Positions 60,027 through 64,000 of a stretch of DNA of 64,000 nt are shown one piece after another. The number at the start of each line of letters is the position of its first letter. Within the stretch, counting starts at the first letter, position 1. The position numbers were made by a program, and so were the translations under genes. The notes beneath the pieces are model-generated. The model saw only the letters and a list, made by a program, of their open reading frames with translations, ran no database searches and was not told the origin of the DNA. The stretch spans positions 1 through 64,000 of the forward strand of contig DATNPL010000030.1 of NCBI GenBank assembly GCA_036703255.1, read 5' to 3'. Origin of the DNA: Drouetiella sp036703255 (lineage in GTDB: Bacteria; Cyanobacteriota; Cyanobacteriia; Elainellales; Elainellaceae).

Positions 60027-62332
60027 ACCGTACTGATCTGAGTCAGCCCCCGATCGCATCAGTCCTAATTACACGAGCCATGACCCAACCCATTGTCCGC
60101 TTCCGAATCGCGACAGTGCTGCTAGTAGGAGCCGTGCTGCTGGCAGGGGCGATCGCGGCTGCCTGGTTTGCCGGACAGGGCACGATCAGCCTGATCTTTC
60201 AGCAGTTGGATGTGCTGCAAAGGCATCCCCCCATGTGGTTAGCAGCGCCGATGAGGGTCGGTCACTATCTGCTGTTTTGGGCAGTGCTGCTGATGCTAGC
60301 TGTGTTCTTCATTACTAAAATTTCTCCTCAGCCTCAGCCCTGGTCACGATCGCTGGTGGTTGGCATTCTGCTGGTGTTGACGGTACGGTATTTGATCTGG
60401 CGATCGCTTGCTACTTTGAATCTCTCTACGCCGCTCAATGGAGTTTTTAGCATCGGACTGTTTCTCCTGGAACTGCTGCTGTTGGTGAGCAGCATTGTTC
60501 AGCTCATCCTATTGTTTCGCGTGCGCGATCGTCGCTCTGAGGCCGATCAACTTGCGGCTGATGTGCGGGCAGGCGGCTTTATGCCCACAGTGGATATTCT
60601 GATTCCGACCTACAATGAGCCAGAATTTATCTTGCGGCGAACCGTGATCGGCTGTCAGGCAGTGGACTATCCTTGCAAAACTGTTTATCTGCTAGACGAT
60701 ACTCGCCGTCCTGAAATCGAGGCTTTGGCGGCAGAACTGGGCTGCCACTACATGACACGACCCGACAATCGCCATGCCAAAGCGGGAAACTTAAACCACG
60801 CCATTTCTCAGACGCAGGGTGAATTTCTGGTCGTTTTTGACGCAGACTTTATTCCGACCCAAAATTTCTTGCGTCGGACAGTCGGTTTTTTTCAAGATCC
60901 GCAAGTGGCGCTGGTGCAAACGCCACAGACTTTCTACAATCCTGATCCGGTGGCTCGAAACCTGGGCTTAGAAGACGTTCTGACGCCGGAAGAGGAGGTG
61001 TTTTACCGACAAATTCAGCCTTTTCGCGATGCGGCAGGGGGCGTTATTTGTGCAGGAACCTCCTTTGTGGTGCGGCGATCGGCACTGGTAGAAATCGGCT
61101 GTTTCTTTACAGAATCCCTCAGCGAAGATTACTTCACGGGCATTCGTTTGGCGGCTCAGGGCTATCGTCTGGTTTATCTGGACGAAAAATTGAGTGCAGG
61201 TCTGGCAGCCGAGAATGTGGCGGCTCTGGCGCTGCAACGTCTGCGCTGGGCACAGGGAACGCTGCAAGCCTTTTTTATTACGGCAAATCCGCTCACGATT
61301 CGCGGTTTGCGTCCGCTTCAGCGTCTGGCGCATCTAGAAGGGTTGCTACACTGGTTCACCAGTATTTCTCGGTTGGGTTTCTTGTTGATGCCGTTAGCCT
61401 ATGCATTTTTGGGTGTCATTCCTATTCGATCGACGGTCGATGATGCGCTCTATTATTTTCTGCCCTGGTACCTCGTTCAGATAACGGCAACGTCCTGGCT
61501 AAATCATCACGCTCGTTCCGCGTTGCTGGCAGATATTTATTCTCTCATTCTGTGCTTTCCTTTAGCCCTGACGGTGTTGCAGGTGATGTTAAATCCTTTT
61601 GGCAAAGGGTTTAGCGTCACGCCCAAAGGCGGAACCAGCGATCGCTTTACGTTTAACGGGGCGCTGGCTTGGCCGCTATTGGTGATGTTTGGCGCTTCTG
61701 CTCTAAGCCTTTGGCTCAATCTAGGGGTCTACATGATGAATGGGATGGGACAGCCCAACATTCCGCAGGAGATTGCCGAACGGCTGAAGGGGTTGGATTT
61801 GGGCTTGCTATGGAGCTTTTATAATCTGCTGATGCTCAGCGTTTCGCTGCTGATTTTGATTGATGTGCCCCGCCTCTCTGCCTATGAGTGGTTCAAGCTG
61901 AGACGCACGGTAAAACTCCGCATGGGAGAGCAGGATATCTGGGGTGTCACCTCTATTATTTCTGAGGTGGGGATGCATGTTGTGCTGACGCAGCCTCATC
62001 TTGGGCAGCTTCCTGCGGCTGATACAACCGCAGCGATCGCCCTCCCGGTTCAGGTTAGGCTGATGGAAGAGGGGCTGACTCTTTCTGGAAAAATCATCGA
62101 TTCTGGCTGGCAAGGCGAGTTTCGAGGGGTGCAAATTACGTTTGACGCACTGGACTTAAGCCAGCATCGGCAGCTCGTCGAGCTGTTGTTTTGCCGTCCA
62201 GGACAGTGGAAAAGCCGCTGTGCCCCTGGCGAGTTGCGATCGCTCTGGCTGCTGTTGAGAATTTTGCTGCGACCTCGCATTGTGTTTGGGCGCAAGCCTG
62301 AAGTGAGTGCGATCGCGGTGACTCAGAGTTAG
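60023..62332 (+). CDS. BcsA-type cellulose synthase catalytic subunit
   Basis: 769 residues, GTG start overlapping the reductase stop. TM helices lie N-terminally (about 31-50, 80-98, 110-130, 141-165) and after the catalytic domain. The GT2 core has ILIPTYNEPEFI, DDTRRPEI, DAD at 273-275, the BcsA-like VQTPQTFYN, SEDYFTG and QRLRW, all of the D,D,D,QxxRW set. A C-terminal PilZ-like domain is present, but its c-di-GMP motifs are diverged (LRRTVKLR; IISEVG). It polymerises UDP-glucose to beta-glucan and extrudes it. A bcsB partner is not in the window. Confidence 0.9.
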   Translation: MNRTDLSQPPIASVLITRAMTQPIVRFRIATVLLVGAVLLAGAIAAAWFAGQGTISLIFQQLDVLQRHPPMWLAAPMRVGHYLLFWAVLLMLAVFFITKISPQPQPWSRSLVVGILLVLTVRYLIWRSLATLNLSTPLNGVFSIGLFLLELLLLVSSIVQLILLFRVRDRRSEADQLAADVRAGGFMPTVDILIPTYNEPEFILRRTVIGCQAVDYPCKTVYLLDDTRRPEIEALAAELGCHYMTRPDNRHAKAGNLNHAISQTQGEFLVVFDADFIPTQNFLRRTVGFFQDPQVALVQTPQTFYNPDPVARNLGLEDVLTPEEEVFYRQIQPFRDAAGGVICAGTSFVVRRSALVEIGCFFTESLSEDYFTGIRLAAQGYRLVYLDEKLSAGLAAENVAALALQRLRWAQGTLQAFFITANPLTIRGLRPLQRLAHLEGLLHWFTSISRLGFLLMPLAYAFLGVIPIRSTVDDALYYFLPWYLVQITATSWLNHHARSALLADIYSLILCFPLALTVLQVMLNPFGKGFSVTPKGGTSDRFTFNGALAWPLLVMFGASALSLWLNLGVYMMNGMGQPNIPQEIAERLKGLDLGLLWSFYNLLMLSVSLLILIDVPRLSAYEWFKLRRTVKLRMGEQDIWGVTSIISEVGMHVVLTQPHLGQLPAADTTAAIALPVQVRLMEEGLTLSGKIIDSGWQGEFRGVQITFDALDLSQHRQLVELLFCRPGQWKSRCAPGELRSLWLLLRILLRPRIVFGRKPEVSAIAVTQS

Positions 62333-62541
62333 GCAGACAGCAAGCGACCTTGAGGTTCAGGAATCGATCGCCCCAGTGCCTGAGCTGTTTCAATTCATTC
62401 CTGCATAATCACCTCTACATTCTGGATTGCCTCAGCGTAGGTTGAGCCATCGGCTGCACATCCTGGCAGTTCGGGCACTTCTGCAACGAATGCCTGATCA
62501 ACGTTGCTCCAATACAAAATGATTTCATAGCGAAGTACCAT
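62329..62541 (-). pseudogene. HicB-family antitoxin broken by in-frame TGA
   Basis: From ATG 62541, with a GGAGG ribosome site, the frame encodes MVLRYEIILYWSNVDQAF, then VAEVPELPGCAADGSTYAEA, the N-terminal RNase H-like fold of HicB. After 48 codons a TGA (62397-62395) occurs where relatives have Trp (QE-W-IETA). The frame continues with IETAQALGRSIPEPQGRLL to a TAA at 62329-62331 overlapping the bcsA-type stop. No hicA is present on either side. An orphan and probably dead antitoxin-like gene; it is below the usual length cut-offs. Confidence 0.8.
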
Positions 62542-62599
62542 CTTGACCTCCTAGCCTGTACTTGAGGATAACGACTTGATGCATTGCTGGACAAAAGGC

Positions 62600-62724
62600 G
62601 ATCCCCCTAATCCCCCTTAAAAAGGGGGACTTTGAGTTAGAAAAGGAGGAGTTTGAGTTAAAAGAGGGGATTTTGATCAATCTTGGTTCAATTCCCCCCT
62701 TTTTAAGGGGGGCTAGGGGGGATC
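62600..62724. repeat. GATCCCCC palindromic repeat, second copy
   Basis: Inverted ends GATCCCCCTAATCCCCCTT and AAGGGGGGCTAGGGGGGATC enclose GAGTT-rich internal repeats. The same ends form the core of the MITE at 52702-52776, but the outer 16-bp repeats are absent here. Confidence 0.8.
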
Positions 62725-62781
62725 ATTGACGCTCAATCGCTTAACCGGGAAATATTGCAACACTACTTATTTAACTCAGCC

Positions 62782-63096
62782 ATTGAACCTTTGGACTCAG
62801 GTGACGCATCTCTGAACATAAATGATGAGCTTTTAAGGTGAATCGCCCCACCTCCAGCATTAGCCGCTGAACCTCTGAGCTTGAACGTTGATACTCTGAG
62901 GTGAAACGACGATGCTCTGGAGTCAAACGATTCACCTTAGAGCTTAAACGCTGATGTTCTGAGGTGGAACGATGATGTTCTGAGGTGGAACGATGATGCT
63001 CTGAGGTAAATCGATGATGCTCTGAGGTGAATCGATGATGCTCTGGGGTGAATCGCTGAACCTTTGAACTTGGCGGATGATGCTTTGAGGTCGATC
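62782..63096. repeat. 21-bp minisatellite, 15 units
   Basis: Fifteen contiguous 21-bp units, with consensus close to GATGATGCTCTGAGGTGAAT. The central units (9-13) are nearly identical; the outer ones are degenerate. All three minus-strand frames remain open through the typical unit, so the 145-codon minus-strand frame here (62771-63208), whose start lies in the palindrome at 63109, is probably not a gene. Confidence 0.85.
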
Positions 63097-63108
63097 GCTG
63101 AAGGGTAA

Positions 63109-63174
63109 GGGCGCGGTATTCGGCAGTTACATCTCTTGTCAAGCCAACCAAGTGTCTGCCGAATGCCACGCCCC
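63109..63174. repeat. dispersed GCATTCGG palindrome, copy C
   Basis: 66 bp with near-complementary ends GGGCGCGGTATTCGGCAG and CTGCCGAATGCCACGCCC. Related to 12922-12986 and 52557-52620. Confidence 0.8.
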
Positions 63175-63299
63175 TACGTCGATCGCCCTCTCTAGAACGC
63201 TGATGCACGAACTGACTTTCAACGACCCCAAAATCTAGCCATCTTCGAAGTTTTCATGCTACACCTGTAGCAAAATCTCTTTCAATTGCTTGCTTCCCC

Positions 63300-64000
63300 A
63301 TGCCCTCCGACTTCTCCGGCCAAAACCTGCGCGGATGCAACTTCAAGGGGCAAAACTTGAGTGGAGCCAACTTTACTAATGCCGATATCCGGGGAGCTGA
63401 TTTTGCCAATGCTACTTTAAGACAAGCCAACTTTACCAAGGCAAAAGCAGGACTCAGGATAAGTTGGACTTGGGGATTTGTGGCCATCTCATTGCTAGCA
63501 GCAGGTCTATCAGGATCTACCTCTGCACGCTCTGCCATCTTATCTTCAAGTGCTCTAGGCTCAAAATTTATTCAAACTTATACGCTGACTCCTGCCATCG
63601 CTATTGTTGGCATGATTGTGTTCTTTCTGATTTCTGCTGTCCGATACGGAGTAATAGCTGCTCTAACAGCATTAGCTTGTCTGGCCGCATTCGTGATGCC
63701 ATTGGCCATGACGAATGTTTTAGCCAATACCCAAGATTGGATTTTTGCTCTAACTTCGGCTTTGGTTGGGGCTAGCCTCTGGGCTTGGGCAGGCGTGATC
63801 GCCAGAGCCACAATTGAAACTTCCTGGTTTTGGGTGTGGACATTTGTTGTAGCGATCGTGTGGTCTTTATCGGCAGCGATCGTTTTAGGATTTACAGAGT
63901 TGCAGGCTTGGACTATCTCAGGAGTTGGAGGATGGATAATCGCTGGGGTTGGCGGCTACGTAGCTGAAAAAGCAATTTCTGGAGATTCTAAGTTCGTCTT
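63300..64000 (+). CDS. pentapeptide-repeat membrane protein (truncated by window end)
   Basis: Open from the ATG at 63300 to the window edge (233 codons, no stop). Residues 1-45 hold pentapeptide repeats (LRGCNFKGQNLSGANFTNAD, then IRGADFANATLRQANF). The rest is at least six hydrophobic helices (FVAISLLAAGLSGS; AIAIVGMIVFFLISAV; GVIAALTALACLAAF and further). This combination is common in cyanobacterial pentapeptide proteins of unknown role. The C-terminus lies beyond the window. Confidence 0.85.
   Translation, partial: MPSDFSGQNLRGCNFKGQNLSGANFTNADIRGADFANATLRQANFTKAKAGLRISWTWGFVAISLLAAGLSGSTSARSAILSSSALGSKFIQTYTLTPAIAIVGMIVFFLISAVRYGVIAALTALACLAAFVMPLAMTNVLANTQDWIFALTSALVGASLWAWAGVIARATIETSWFWVWTFVVAIVWSLSAAIVLGFTELQAWTISGVGGWIIAGVGGYVAEKAISGDSKFV

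Noticed and set aside
15815..62541. TGA read as Trp or selenocysteine in this genome, suggested by two in-frame TGA codons
   Set aside because: Several intact genes end normally in TGA (for example the GGDEF gene and the flavin reductase, both in 4-base overlaps with the next start), and no selenocysteine hairpin is visible after either TGA.
56878..63096. CRISPR arrays at the 23-bp or 21-bp repeats
   Set aside because: The repeats are contiguous without unique spacers and no cas gene is present.
62771..63208. 145-codon minus-strand frame as a histidine-rich repeat protein
   Set aside because: It consists of the 21-bp minisatellite plus a translated palindromic repeat; all minus frames of the unit are open and no ribosome site or family similarity is seen.

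Overview
The window is chromosomal DNA from a cyanobacterium, most likely a filamentous Leptolyngbya/Oscillatoriales-type organism. Evidence: the HIP1 octamer GCGATCGC recurs throughout, inside and between genes. There are many cyanobacteria-restricted families (CpcT/CpeT lyase, GUN4, HHL1-like, DUF760, DUF2949, DUF3146, DUF4079, DUF6439, DUF2721) and cyanobacterial-type FtsH, GlgC and CYP120-like P450. The first 18 bases are a C homopolymer, which suggests that a contig edge lies at position 1.

Layout. 0.4-4.7 kb: response regulator-diguanylate cyclase overlapping a multi-PAS histidine kinase. 5-14.9 kb: housekeeping and conserved genes (CpcT-like lyase, tRNA-His, AraC regulator, beta-propeller lactonase, CorA, apt, DUF4079, methyltransferase, polyprenyl-phosphate glycosyltransferase). 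15-18.3 kb: an accessory patch with a REP-associated tyrosine transposase between inverted REP elements, a caspase/GUN4 gene split by one in-frame TGA, and a Uma2-family gene carrying a small in-frame insertion. 18.6-30.4 kb: ftsH, short conserved cyanobacterial genes, RlpA-like protein, YqgF-like nuclease, an amino-acid-type binding lipoprotein, DnaJ, a P-loop kinase and glgC. 30.7-32.8 kb: two secreted proteins with similar leaders, one a fasciclin and one with a 51-residue tandem repeat. 33-41.5 kb: dxr, HHL1-like, P450, a six-PAS kinase with an ethylene-receptor-like sensor, and nadK. 41.9-44.5 kb: a response regulator with a CHASE2 kinase. 45-47.9 kb: DM13 lipoprotein and the ergothioneine genes egtB-egtD.

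48.7-56.8 kb is the most interesting region. It is an NHLP/NHLM-type peptide export locus: NHLM permease-ATPase, C39 peptidase-containing ABC transporter, HlyD-like adaptor and double cyclic-nucleotide-binding protein. Between the transporters, on the opposite strand, lies a 90-residue peptide gene built from three 24-residue repeats. Each repeat carries a complete double-glycine leader signature, so the tail of one presumptive core is the leader of the next. No modification enzyme is visible. 57.4-62.3 kb holds a secreted small protein, then a probable operon of a DUF4079 membrane protein, a membrane-anchored flavin/[2Fe-2S] reductase and a BcsA-type cellulose synthase. The right end holds a HicB-like gene broken by TGA, a 21-bp minisatellite, dispersed palindromes and a pentapeptide-repeat membrane protein that runs off the window.

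Intergenic DNA is rich in structured repeats: long perfect hairpins, several with a shared GGA-capped GC tip and with T-run/A-run polarity opposite to intrinsic terminators; three copies of a ~65-bp GCATTCGG palindrome; two GATCCCCC palindromes, one inside a MITE-like element with a 3-bp target duplication; and three REP-like sequences.
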